From positions 22,675-86,674 of the forward strand of contig JAWKRB010000033.1 in NCBI GenBank assembly GCA_041389885.1: DNA of 64,000 bases, in the 5' to 3' direction. The notes under the pieces are model-generated. The model searched no databases. It was not told where the DNA came from and worked only from the letters and a program-made list of their open reading frames with translations. The position numbers were made by a program, and so were the translations under genes. Origin of the DNA: JAWKRB01 sp041389885. GTDB lineage: Bacteria > Myxococcota_A > Polyangia > Polyangiales > Ga0077539. Positions 40,581 through 48,760 of this stretch are shown here, piece after piece (positions within the stretch are counted from its first letter, which is position 1; the number at the start of each line of letters is the position of its first letter).

Positions 40581-41147
40581 TTGACCGCGTCGCCCCGCGG
40601 CGCGCTCTCTGCGCGGGTGCGCCTCTACCGCCAGCTCGACGCCGACGCGCTCTACCGCGAGGGCGTGCGCGCCTTCGAGGCGGGCGACGCGCTGGGGTGC
40701 CTCACCTGCGCCGAGGAACTCCGGCGCCGCCGCAGCGCGAAGGCCCACGAGCTCGCCGACCGCCTGCGCACGCACGGCGAGGGCGGCGCGCTCCGACGCG
40801 GCACCCGCGAGGCCCTCTGCGAGCACGCGCGCGTCGCGGCCCTCGCGCTCCCGCCGGGCACGCGCGGACGGCACCGGGTCTACGTGGTGCTCCTCCACGC
40901 GATGCCGGGGAGCCCCGAGTGGGGCTTCTACGTCGGCATGACCGGACGCACCCCCGAGGCCCGCTACCGCGAGCACCTCGCGGGGGTGCGCGACGGCAAG
41001 GGCTACGTGCGCGACTACGCCGTCGAGCTGCTCCCCGAGGTGTACACGCGGCTCAACCCGATGCCCCTGCGCGTCGCCGAAGCCCGGGAATTCGAGCTCG
41101 CCGAGGCCCTCCGCGCCGCGGGCCTCTTCGTGCGCGGCGGGCACTGA
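40581..41147 (+). CDS. GIY-YIG-like nuclease domain protein
   Basis: About 188 residues. The C-terminal half reads RVYVVLLHAMPGSPEWGFYV, then GMTGRTPEARYREHLAGVRD, then GYVRDYAVELLPEVYTRLNP, AEAREFELAEALRAAG. This is a GIY-YIG pattern: Y-V-Y-type first strand, GFYVGMTG second strand, the Arg in RYREH and a late Glu. The N-terminal half is helical and charged. I take a TTG at 40581 as start; a GTG at 40617 is also plausible, and neither has a clear ribosome site. It follows the GNAT-methyltransferase gene by 7 bp and ends 4 bp before the 494-bp palindrome. Homing, repair or defence roles are possible; none is demonstrated. Confidence 0.6.
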   Translation: MTASPRGALSARVRLYRQLDADALYREGVRAFEAGDALGCLTCAEELRRRRSAKAHELADRLRTHGEGGALRRGTREALCEHARVAALALPPGTRGRHRVYVVLLHAMPGSPEWGFYVGMTGRTPEARYREHLAGVRDGKGYVRDYAVELLPEVYTRLNPMPLRVAEAREFELAEALRAAGLFVRGGH

Positions 41148-41151
41148 ACAT

Positions 41152-41645
41152 GGATTTCGCTCAAGATTCGCCCCCTCCGCGCTGCCGCGCGCCCTCCCCC
41201 ACGCTGTGCTGCGTTCGACACACAAGTCAGGAATCCGCCTGAAAACAAGCGTGATGCGCCTCTCGTCTGCCCCGCGTCCTTTCGACCCGACGCGGGGCCC
41301 CTCCACCCCCGCCCCCTCCTCCATGGGCTTCGCCGATGGAGGAGGGGCTGAGACACAAGGGATGGCAGACACATCCGCGCGGTCTCAGGCCATGTGACGC
41401 ATCCCAAGGGCCGTTTGACGCTAGACTCCACCCTCAGTGACGTAACCCTCCTCCATCGGCGAAGCCTATGGAGGAGGGGCGGGTGGAGGGCCCGCGCGGG
41501 GTCGAAGGGACGAGGGGCGGCGCGGACAGACCAGAGGCGCATCACGCTTGTTTTCAAGCGGATTCCTGACTTGTGTGTCGAACGCAGCACAGCGTGGGGG
41601 AGGGCGCGCGGCAGCGCGGAGGGGGCGAATCTTGAGCGAAATCCG
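41152..41645. repeat. Long imperfect palindrome, copy 2 (494 bp)
   Basis: The left arm (41152-41346) and right arm (41446-41645) are reverse complements over about 195 bp; the outer 130 bp are almost perfect (for example GGATTTCGCTCAAGATTCGC against its complement at the right end). As in the copy at 4225-4481, each arm finishes inward in the CTCCTCCAT/ATGGAGGAG hairpin, and the spacer again begins CTGAGACACAAGGGATGGCA and contains GACGCATCCCAAGGGC. The outer arm sequences differ from copy 1. It fills most of the 602-bp non-coding gap 41148-41749; I see nothing else there. Confidence 0.88.
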
Positions 41646-41749
41646 CGCTGAATCTCCTCTCGTCATTCAACACCCGACGACCCTGACATTTCCCCAGAAG
41701 GACGGCCCCTTCGCGCGGATCGCGAGCAATCTCGATCGAGGAGGCGACG

Positions 41750-43633
41750 ATGGGGACAAGATTCTGAGTACGTTCATGTTCACCGCTGCGATGCTCGGGT
41801 GCTCCGATCAGTCGCGGCTGCCGAGCTTCTTCTCCGACCCCGGCGCCTGTACCCGGCGCCCCGCTCCTCCCTCTTCGACTCCCAGCCGCGACGCGGCTTC
41901 TCGCAGTCCGACGCGGGGCTCCTCGGCAACCTGACCATGCGCCTCGGCGAGACGGTCGAGCGCGACACCGCGCCTCCGCCCATCTCGGGCGGAACCCTCC
42001 TGGTGCTGCGCGACGGCGACACCTTCGTCGCCGCCGACCTGACCGCGACACCGTCTGGATCGTCGCACCTTCGCACCCAGGCCGTGCGCTCGGTGGCGCT
42101 TCCGCGGGCGACGAGCCCGGCCCGCGTCGAAGAGGGCGACGACGGAACGGTCTACGCTCTCCCTCGCCGCGGCGGCGCCGCCGTGGTCACCATCGACCTC
42201 GGCCACCGCGTCCATCACCGCGCGGCGCGCGGTGTGCCCCGCCCCGCGGCCTCGCCTGGGACGCCACGCGCCACGAGCTCCTCGTCGCCTGCGCGGGCGG
42301 TGAATTCGCGTCGCTCCCGGCGACCGGGGAGCCGCGTCTCACCACCCTCGACGACGACCTGCGCGACGTGGTGATCTGGCGCGACCGCCGTTGTCCTCGC
42401 TTTCGCAGCGCCGGCTTCTCCTCCGAGGTCGACCTCGAAGGACGGGTGATCCAGCGATCCCTGCCCCCGCTGCGGCGCGATGCGCGGGCAACGGGGTGCG
42501 CATCCCGGAGCGTGGCCTGGCGCACCCTCGCGCACCCGAGCCTCGGCGTGGGTGATGCTCCATCAGACCTCGACGACGGTGCCCTCGACGTCTGCGCGTC
42601 CGACGGCGGCGTGCGGGACCCCCGCCTACGGCGGCGGCGGCCCTCGAGGGCCGCGGCACCCCTGCGTAGAGCCCCCGGTCAGCACGATGATCATGGCGTT
42701 CGATGGCGACGAGCGCCTGCCCGATGGGGTGCCGCTGCCCCAGGCGATCCTCGCGGTGGACCTCGCCGCGAAGGACGGTCTCGTCGTGGCCACCCTGGAA
42801 ACCTTGAGGGCGCGCAGACCTCGACCTTCTCGGTCTCGCTCGTCGATCTCTCGCAGCGTTGCCCGGAGGTGCGCCGCAACGGCATCGACGACGGGCTGCA
42901 GCAGGCCGTCGCCGTCGCCATCTCGGTCGACAACCGCGTGGTCGCGCAGTACCGCGAGCGCCCCGGCCTGATGGTTCAGGACGGCGTTCGCACCTTCATC
43001 CCCTTCCCCGACGCGGTGAGCGTGCGCGACACGGGGCACGCGGTGTTTCACGCGGGCACGCCCACGGGCCTGGCCTGCGCGTCGTGCCACCCCGAGGGCG
43101 GCGAAGACGGACGCACCTGGAACTTCATTCCCCTCGGCGCCCGACGCACGCCCACGATGCGCGGCGCGACCAGCGCCACGGCGCCCTTTCACTGGGACGG
43201 CGACCAGCGCGACCTCACGCACCTCCTGGGCGACGTCTTCGCAGGGCGCATGGGCGCGGGCGAGCTCAACCCCGCGCAGCAGCACTCCCTCTCGCACTGG
43301 ATCGACGGGCTCCCGACGCTGCGCACGCACGCGACCGCCGACGCCGACACCCTCGCCCGAGGACGCGCGGTCTTCGAAGGCCCCGCGGGCTGCGCCGACT
43401 GCCACAGCGGCGCGGCGCTCACGAACAACGACACCGTCGACGTGGGCACCGGCGGGAGCTTTCAGGTCCCGCAGCTCCACGGACTCGCCGCCCGCGCGCC
43501 CTACCTCCACGACGGCCGCGCCGCCACCCTCGACCTGCGCCTGATGATGAACGACGGCGACCGCCACGGGCACACCTCCACGCTCACCCCCGCGCAGCGC
43601 GCCGACCTCCTGCGCTACCTCGCCTCGCTCTGA
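41750..43633 (+). pseudogene. Di-haem cytochrome c lipoprotein with propeller-like N-terminus; frame-disrupted 41.76-42.83 kb
   Basis: The start ATG at 41750 has GAGGAGG just upstream. One added base after MGTRF gives MGTRFLSTFMFTAAMLGCS, a lipoprotein signal. From there to about 42830 the protein jumps frame at least ten times, yet consecutive pieces join into a plausible propeller-like chain: GGTLLVLRDGDTFVAADL, DRDTVWIV, LRTQAVRSVALP, ATASITARRAVCPAPRG, AWDATRHELLVACAGGEF. The C-terminal about 270 residues are in one clean frame with two haem sites, CASCHPEGGEDG and CADCHSGAALTN, plus QVPQLHGLAARAPYLHDGR, as in MauG/cytochrome c peroxidase-like proteins. It is either a real pseudogene or a consensus-error patch; function if intact would be periplasmic electron transfer. 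Confidence 0.7.
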
Positions 43634-43637
43634 GCCC

Positions 43638-44003
43638 TCACTCGACCCCGAGCGCCGCCGAGACCGCCACCTGGAGCAGCTCCACCAGCTCCGGGTCCAT
43701 GTACTCGTACTCATCGGGGATCTCGAGCACGTGCAGCGCGGTGCCCTCGGGCCACGGCGCGAAGGCCGCGAGCAGCCGCGCGCGGTGCTTGGGCTCCATC
43801 ACCAGCACCGCGTCGGCCCAGCGCACGTCGTCGTCGGTCACCCGCCGCCGCGCCTGCGCGCTCGTGCCCCGAGAGCGCACCGAGAGCGCGGGGTGCTTGC
43901 GAAACACCTGCTCCGCCGTGGGGCTGCGCCACTGGTTGCGGCTGCACACGAAGAGCACGTTGCGCCGCGGCGCCGGGTCTTCGCGGCCCTTCACCGCCCT
44001 CAC
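43638..44003 (-). CDS. Low-molecular-weight protein tyrosine phosphatase-like protein
   Basis: A small cytoplasmic protein of about 121 residues. The active-site loop NVLFVCSRNQWRSPTAE has the C-x5-R-S signature at the N-terminus, followed by VFRKHPALSVRSRGTSAQAR. A late DEYEYMDPELVE replaces the usual DP general-acid loop in shortened form, as in a compact predicted phosphatase subgroup. The GTG start at 44003 overlaps the desaturase stop (GTGA); another in-frame GTG lies three codons on. The gene is convergent with the cytochrome gene, 4 bp away. The substrate is unknown, and an arsenate-reductase-like role is less likely. Confidence 0.82.
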   Translation of the reverse strand: MRAVKGREDPAPRRNVLFVCSRNQWRSPTAEQVFRKHPALSVRSRGTSAQARRRVTDDDVRWADAVLVMEPKHRARLLAAFAPWPEGTALHVLEIPDEYEYMDPELVELLQVAVSAALGVE

Positions 44004-45079
44004 GCCGGGAGGTGAATCGACTCGAGCTCCCAGGTGCGCACGGGGAGCACGCGCTCCTTGAGCATCGCGATGACCTCCTCGTCCGAGCGCTCGCCGTCGA
44101 GGCGCACGTAGCAGCGCGCGAGGGTCTTCCACTGCTTGGTCCAGAGCAGCACCGAGATCAGAAAGAAGTCGATGCCCGCGAACACGATGGCCCCCTCGCG
44201 GGCGTAGAGCTCGCGGTTGGCGATGAGGTCCGCGGGGAGCTCGGTCCAGTGGCGGTTGGCCTTGAGGTGGTGCCCGATGTGGTAGCCGTCGTTGAAGCAG
44301 CGGTGGTTGTACGGCGTGTTGATGCAGCTCACCGAGTTGGCGATGCCGTTGTTCTTGTGCGCCACGTTGATGAACGCGTGCTGACCCCAGTTGCCCGCCA
44401 TCATCATGAAGCGGCAGGTCACGAAGGGGATCACGAAGGCCGTGAGCCCGAAGCGCCAGTCGAGGAGCAGCGCGCCCACCACGATGAGCTCGTGGGCGAT
44501 CTCGAAGGTGATCATGCGGCGGGCCATCGCCGTGCGCCGCTTGCGCAGCAGGTAGGCGGGGAGCTCGAAGACCACCAGCGCGAAGAAGCGGCCGAAGTAC
44601 ACCAGGAAGTGCAAGAAGCTGTCGCGGCGATAGCGCATCGTCGACGACAGGTCCTCGAGCATGTTGTCCTCCATGTGGTGCATCCCCATGTGGTGCTCGC
44701 GGTAGCCCGAGGGGATGCCGAAGAAGAACGACATCGTGTAGGGGTGCCAGCGGTTCCACGACGCGGCCTTGAAGAAGGGCCGGTGCATCGTGTTGTGCAG
44801 CATCAGGATCACCGACGGCACCTGCACGCCCCACACCGCGAGGTACGCGAGGCCCAGCGCCCACGCGGGCACCGAGGTGAGGCGCAGCGCCGCGTAGAGC
44901 GCCGCCATCGCGGGGATCATCACCGCGAATTTCTGCAGCGTCAGCCGCGCGAAGACCTCGTCGCGCGCCTCGTGGAGCCGCGCCGTGAGCGCGCGTGAGA
45001 GCCACGAGTCGGCGTACTTCGGCGCCTCCTGGGGGTCGGTGATCTCGGGAAAGGTCGACGGATTCACGGGCGCTGCCAT
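44000..45079 (-). CDS. Membrane fatty acid desaturase
   Basis: An integral membrane di-iron enzyme of 359 residues that introduces double bonds or hydroxyls into lipid chains. The three His boxes are present: HNTMHRP, REHHMGMHH and, late in the chain, YHIGHH. They are separated by pairs of hydrophobic helices (MIPAMAALYAALRL, FLHFLVYFGRFFALVVFELP). The ATG at 45079 gives MAAPVNPSTFPEITD; the longer frame upstream is an unlikely extension. The phosphatase gene overlaps its stop by 4 bp. No electron donor gene is adjacent, and the acyl substrate cannot be told. Confidence 0.9.
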   Translation of the reverse strand: MAAPVNPSTFPEITDPQEAPKYADSWLSRALTARLHEARDEVFARLTLQKFAVMIPAMAALYAALRLTSVPAWALGLAYLAVWGVQVPSVILMLHNTMHRPFFKAASWNRWHPYTMSFFFGIPSGYREHHMGMHHMEDNMLEDLSSTMRYRRDSFLHFLVYFGRFFALVVFELPAYLLRKRRTAMARRMITFEIAHELIVVGALLLDWRFGLTAFVIPFVTCRFMMMAGNWGQHAFINVAHKNNGIANSVSCINTPYNHRCFNDGYHIGHHLKANRHWTELPADLIANRELYAREGAIVFAGIDFFLISVLLWTKQWKTLARCYVRLDGERSDEEVIAMLKERVLPVRTWELESIHLPA

Positions 45080-45285
45080 CGGGCCATGGCTGATAGCCCA
45101 ACCCGCCGCCGATCTCCAGCGCCCGACGCGACCCTCTCCGCGCCGGCGGCCCGCGGCGCCAGGGGGCGCGACGCGCAGACCGCGCGGCGAGCCTGTCGCA
45201 CCCCTGAATGCGCATGACACCGCGGGCTCACCGCTCTACAGACCGATGGACCGCGTGGGCCGACGCCCCCCCACGCTCGCCCCGC

Positions 45286-46455
45286 ATGAAGGTCCTGGAC
45301 ATCACGAGCTGGTACTCCGCCTCGGCGGGCGGCATCAAGCGCTACTACCGCGAGAAGGCGCGCGCCCTGCCCCGCCGCGGCGTGCTGTGTCACTTCGCCG
45401 TGCCGGGGGAGGTCCGCGCGAGCGAGCCCTTCGGCGAGGGCACGCTGCACACCCTGCCCGGCCCGCTCATGCCGGGGAACGCCTCGTACCGGCGCTTCAC
45501 CCGCGCCTCGGGCCTCGAGGCGCTGATCGAAGACCTCCAGCCTGACGTGATCGAGCTGGGCAGTCACTACACGCTCCCGCTCATGGTCGAGCGGGGCGTG
45601 CGGCGCCTGCGCGTGCGCCCCGCCGTCGTAGGCTTCTTTCACAGCCACCCCGATCAGGTCGTTCAGAACGTCACCCCGGGCTTCCCGCTGATTCGCAAGC
45701 CCATCTCCGACCTGACGTGGCGGCTCTTTCGCCACCGGCACGCGGCCTACGACGCGACGCTGATCGCCTCGGGGCACATGGAGTCGCTGGCGAGCGCGTG
45801 GCGCATCCCGCGGCTGCACCGCGTCGGCCTCGGCGTCGACGTCGACGCCTTCAAGCCCGCAGTCGACCGCGCGCAGCGGCTGGCGGCCCGCCCGACCACC
45901 GTGACCTACGTGGGGCGCTTCACGGCCGACAAGGAGCTCGACCTGCTGCTGGAGGGCTACCTCCGGGCGCGCGAGCTCTTGAGGGCGGCCGGCGCGCCGC
46001 CCCTGCACCTGCGCTTTCTCGGCGACGGCCCCTTGCGGCCCCGCCTCGAAGACTTCGCGGCGGCGACGGCGGAGGTCACGGTCTCGCCGTACCTCGACCG
46101 CGCCGAAGAGATCGCCGAGGTGATCTCCGACAGCGCCGCCGTCGTCGTGCCCAGCCAGACCGAGACCTTCTCGTTCTCCACCGCCGAGGCGCTGGGCTGC
46201 GGAGTGCCCGTGGTGGGGCCCCGAGCGGGGGCGGTGGGAGAGTTCCTCGCGGAGTCAGGCGCGGGCTTCGGCTTCGAGGCCGGGCGGGCAGACTCCCTGG
46301 CGCGGTCCCTCGTCGACGTGAGCGACGCCTCGCGCGCGCGGTTGCTTGAACTGGGCGCGCGCGGGCGCGACCACATCCTCCGCGAGTTCACCTGGGACGC
46401 CGTCGCCGGGCGCCTCTACACCGCCTACGAGTCGGCCCTCGCGCATCGCGGGTGA
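45286..46455 (+). CDS. Glycosyltransferase family 4
   Basis: A cytoplasmic GT-B fold glycosyltransferase of 389 residues. The N-terminal domain opens MKVLDITSWYSASAGGIKRY with the Gly-rich acceptor loop. The C-terminal domain has VTYVGRFTADKELDLLLEGY, LHLRFLGDGPLRPRLE and the sugar-nucleotide site SQTETFSFSTAEALGCGVPV, where the E-x7-E pattern is visible. It probably adds a hexose to a lipid or polysaccharide precursor; the sugar and acceptor are unknown. The ATG at 45286 is chosen because the family begins there. It is divergent from the desaturase and convergent with the DMT exporter. Confidence 0.9.
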   Translation: MKVLDITSWYSASAGGIKRYYREKARALPRRGVLCHFAVPGEVRASEPFGEGTLHTLPGPLMPGNASYRRFTRASGLEALIEDLQPDVIELGSHYTLPLMVERGVRRLRVRPAVVGFFHSHPDQVVQNVTPGFPLIRKPISDLTWRLFRHRHAAYDATLIASGHMESLASAWRIPRLHRVGLGVDVDAFKPAVDRAQRLAARPTTVTYVGRFTADKELDLLLEGYLRARELLRAAGAPPLHLRFLGDGPLRPRLEDFAAATAEVTVSPYLDRAEEIAEVISDSAAVVVPSQTETFSFSTAEALGCGVPVVGPRAGAVGEFLAESGAGFGFEAGRADSLARSLVDVSDASRARLLELGARGRDHILREFTWDAVAGRLYTAYESALAHRG

Positions 46456-46485
46456 GCACGAGCCCCTGTCGCCGCTGCGGGGACG

Positions 46486-47361
46486 CTACCGGGTCACCAC
46501 GATCGCCACGCCCGTCACCGCGATCGCCGCGCCCACCCAGCGCCGCAGGGGGATGCGCTCGCCCATGATCCGCGAGAGCGCCATCAGCGCCACGGCGCCG
46601 GTCTGGTTGAGCAGCGCCGCGCGGGAGGCCGTGCCGTACTTCATCCCGCCGAGCCAGAGCAGCATCGACACGTAGGTCGCGAGCACCGTCGCGGGCACCG
46701 CGAGGCGCCACGCGGGCTGCGGCTTGAAGAGCGCCAGGGCCTGCGCCCCCTCTCCCCGCGCGAGCTGCACCGCGAGCAGCGCCGCCGAGCCCGCGACGAG
46801 GCGCACGGTGGTCGCCTCGACCAGCCCGCTGCGCCCCAGCGCGGGCTTCGCGAGCACCACCCCGAGGGCCGTGGTGACCACGCCGCCCAGCACCAGCGCG
46901 AGGCCGCGCCCGTCGACCCTCACGTCGCCTCGCGACTTCCACACCACCATCAGCAGCCCCGCGAGCACGAGCGGCGCGCCCCACACGAAGCCGCGGCGCG
47001 GGACCTCGCCGAGCCACAGCGTCGAGAGCACGATCACCGTGGGCGAGTACGCGCAGTCGGCCACCGCCGCCACCGCGGCGTCGACGCGGCGAATGCCTGC
47101 GAGAAAGAGCGAGTCGGCGATGGCCAGGCCGAGCACGCCGCTGCCGGTGAGGCAGAGCCAGTCGAGGGCGCTGCGGTGGGGGTTGAAGCGCTGCCCCAGC
47201 GCGGCCATCGTCGCGAGGAGCATCGCCGTCGCGAGGGCGTTCTTGAAGAGGTTGAGCGAGACCGCCGGGACGCCCTCCAGCCGGCGAAAGAGCATCACCG
47301 CGCAGGCCCACACCAGCGCGCACCCGAGCGCCATCGCGTCGCCGATCCAGGGGGGCGGCAC
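46486..47361 (-). CDS. EamA/DMT family transporter
   Basis: An inner-membrane protein of about 291 residues with ten predicted helices in two EamA repeats, e.g. LGCALVWACAVMLFRRLEGV at the start and MKYGTASRAALLNQTGAVAL near the end followed by ERIPLRRWVGAAIAVTGVAI. The family exports amino acids, metabolites or drugs; the substrate is unknown. Start candidates are the GTG at 47361, chosen here because it lies 9 bp after the upstream gene, and the ATG at 47334. It shares strand and likely transcript with the membrane protein gene before it. Confidence 0.87.
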   Translation of the reverse strand: MPPPWIGDAMALGCALVWACAVMLFRRLEGVPAVSLNLFKNALATAMLLATMAALGQRFNPHRSALDWLCLTGSGVLGLAIADSLFLAGIRRVDAAVAAVADCAYSPTVIVLSTLWLGEVPRRGFVWGAPLVLAGLLMVVWKSRGDVRVDGRGLALVLGGVVTTALGVVLAKPALGRSGLVEATTVRLVAGSAALLAVQLARGEGAQALALFKPQPAWRLAVPATVLATYVSMLLWLGGMKYGTASRAALLNQTGAVALMALSRIMGERIPLRRWVGAAIAVTGVAIVVTR

Positions 47362-47369
47362 GGGCGCGG

Positions 47370-47966
47370 CTACCAGGTCCCCACGAGCTGCACGCCGTGG
47401 AGCGAGGGCGCGAGGCGCCAGGTGACCGCAGGAGGATCGCGCCACCCCGCCGCGCGCGTGGGCATCGTGAGGAGGTTGAGCTCGCCCACGAGCAGCGAGC
47501 TCCCGAAGGTGACCGCCGCCGACACCGGCCGGTCATAGCCCGCCCAGAGGATCACCCCCCCGGTGATCGCCACCACCCCCACGAGCAGGTGGTTGTACCA
47601 GGCCCGCGCCCGACGCTCGGCGTCTGCCGCGCGGGTCATCGCCGCGGCGAGGTCGCCGGTGCGGTGCGCGTCCTCCGCGGCGCGCCACACGTTGGGGATG
47701 GGCGAGATGATCATCCCCCCCACCGCGAGCAGCGAGCTCCCGGCGACCACCGCGGCGTCGACGCGGAGGCCGGGGTCATCCAGGGTGAGCGCGAGCACGG
47801 TCTGCCCCACCGCCGAGATCGAATAGACCGTCGTGAAGCCCCAGTACCAGATGCGCGCGTGCGTCGCGTCGCGGTCGAGGAGGGCGAGGCGAGGGTCCAC
47901 CGGGTCTGCCCGCGCGGCGAGGGGCGCGACGCTGAGCGCGAGGGCGAGGGCGAGCGCGGCGCGCAT
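47370..47966 (-). CDS. Exported membrane protein, unknown function
   Basis: A 198-residue protein that begins with a classical signal peptide (MRAALALALALSVAPLAARA) cleaved near ARA-DP. It then has a short soluble part (RLALLDRDATHARIWYWGF) and about four hydrophobic helices (TVYSISAVGQTVLALTL, AAVVAGSSLLAVGGMIISPI, LLVGVVAITGGVILWAGY, AAVTFGSSLLVGELNLLTMP). I do not recognise the family; similar architecture is common in myxobacterial genomes. The ATG at 47966 fits the signal. It is followed after 8 bp by the EamA gene, so export by that transporter might be related. Confidence 0.7.
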   Translation of the reverse strand: MRAALALALALSVAPLAARADPVDPRLALLDRDATHARIWYWGFTTVYSISAVGQTVLALTLDDPGLRVDAAVVAGSSLLAVGGMIISPIPNVWRAAEDAHRTGDLAAAMTRAADAERRARAWYNHLLVGVVAITGGVILWAGYDRPVSAAVTFGSSLLVGELNLLTMPTRAAGWRDPPAVTWRLAPSLHGVQLVGTW

Positions 47967-48001
47967 CGCCGACGAGTACCACGAGCCCGACGGCTCGCGC
48001 G

Positions 48002-48724
48002 TCAGGTCTCGCCGGGCCCGAGGTCGAGCTCGGGGTAGGCCCTGAAGATCCCGTTCTGGTTGAAGGCCAGCCGCCGCGGCGACGCGAGGTACGCCGCGAC
48101 GCCAGGGCGCGACGCCACCCGATCCCGCAGCGCCGCGAGCCGCGGGTACAGCCCCGCGTGCGCCGCCATCGCCCGCGGGAACGCGTAGCGGAGCCCCTCG
48201 ACGAGCTGAAACAGCGAGAGGTCGACGTAGGCGTGCGCGCCCCCCACCGAGAAGCCCTCCGCGCTCACCGCACCCTCGAAATACTTCAAGAATTTCGGGA
48301 GCCTATGGGTCACGAAGGCCGCGGCGGCGCGGCGGGCTTCGGGCTTCTGGTCCTCGTAGTAGGCCGCGGTGCTCAGGGGGTGGTGCGTGTCGTGCGCCTC
48401 GGCGACGAGGTCGGCGACGGTGAGCTGGAGCTGGTGGGCCCGCACCCGCGCGGCCTCGTCGTCGGGCACGAGCCCGAGCCTCGGCGCGAGGTACGCGAGC
48501 GCGTTCGCGACCTGCGCGATCACGAGATCGCCGTGCTTGAGCGCGGGCACCGCGAAGGGCGCGAGGCCCGCGACGCCCTCTCCCCGCAGCAGCGCCGCGA
48601 TGGCCGCGACCCCATCGGGGCCTCGGGCGACGTCGACGTACTCGACGCCCGCGTCTTCGAGGGCCAGGCGAATGAACTCGCCGCGCCCCTGAATCGAAGG
48701 CCAGTAGTAGAGCAGGTAGGACAT
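48002..48724 (-). CDS. Glutathione S-transferase family protein
   Basis: A cytoplasmic protein of 240 residues with the GST plan. The N-terminal thioredoxin-like domain is LLYYWPSIQGRGEFIRLALE, with VPALKHGDLVIAQVANALAY supplying the cis-Pro and the glutathione gamma-glutamyl site (the usual ES is QV here). The C-terminal helical domain has HAYVDLSLFQLVEGLRYAFP with the conserved Asp. The overall form resembles plant or sigma-type GSTs with an extended active-site region. Conjugation or peroxidase activity toward an unknown electrophile is likely. It is a single gene; the gor gene at 13.2 kb could supply reduced glutathione. Confidence 0.87.
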   Translation of the reverse strand: MSYLLYYWPSIQGRGEFIRLALEDAGVEYVDVARGPDGVAAIAALLRGEGVAGLAPFAVPALKHGDLVIAQVANALAYLAPRLGLVPDDEAARVRAHQLQLTVADLVAEAHDTHHPLSTAAYYEDQKPEARRAAAAFVTHRLPKFLKYFEGAVSAEGFSVGGAHAYVDLSLFQLVEGLRYAFPRAMAAHAGLYPRLAALRDRVASRPGVAAYLASPRRLAFNQNGIFRAYPELDLGPGET

Positions 48725-48760
48725 GGCCGCGATGCTATCGCACCGTCGCCGCGGCGGGGG

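Noticed and set aside
31359..41645. Integrated prophage or plasmid
   Set aside because: No integrase, tRNA attachment site, structural phage gene or replication gene was found in the region; only defence-type genes and repeats.
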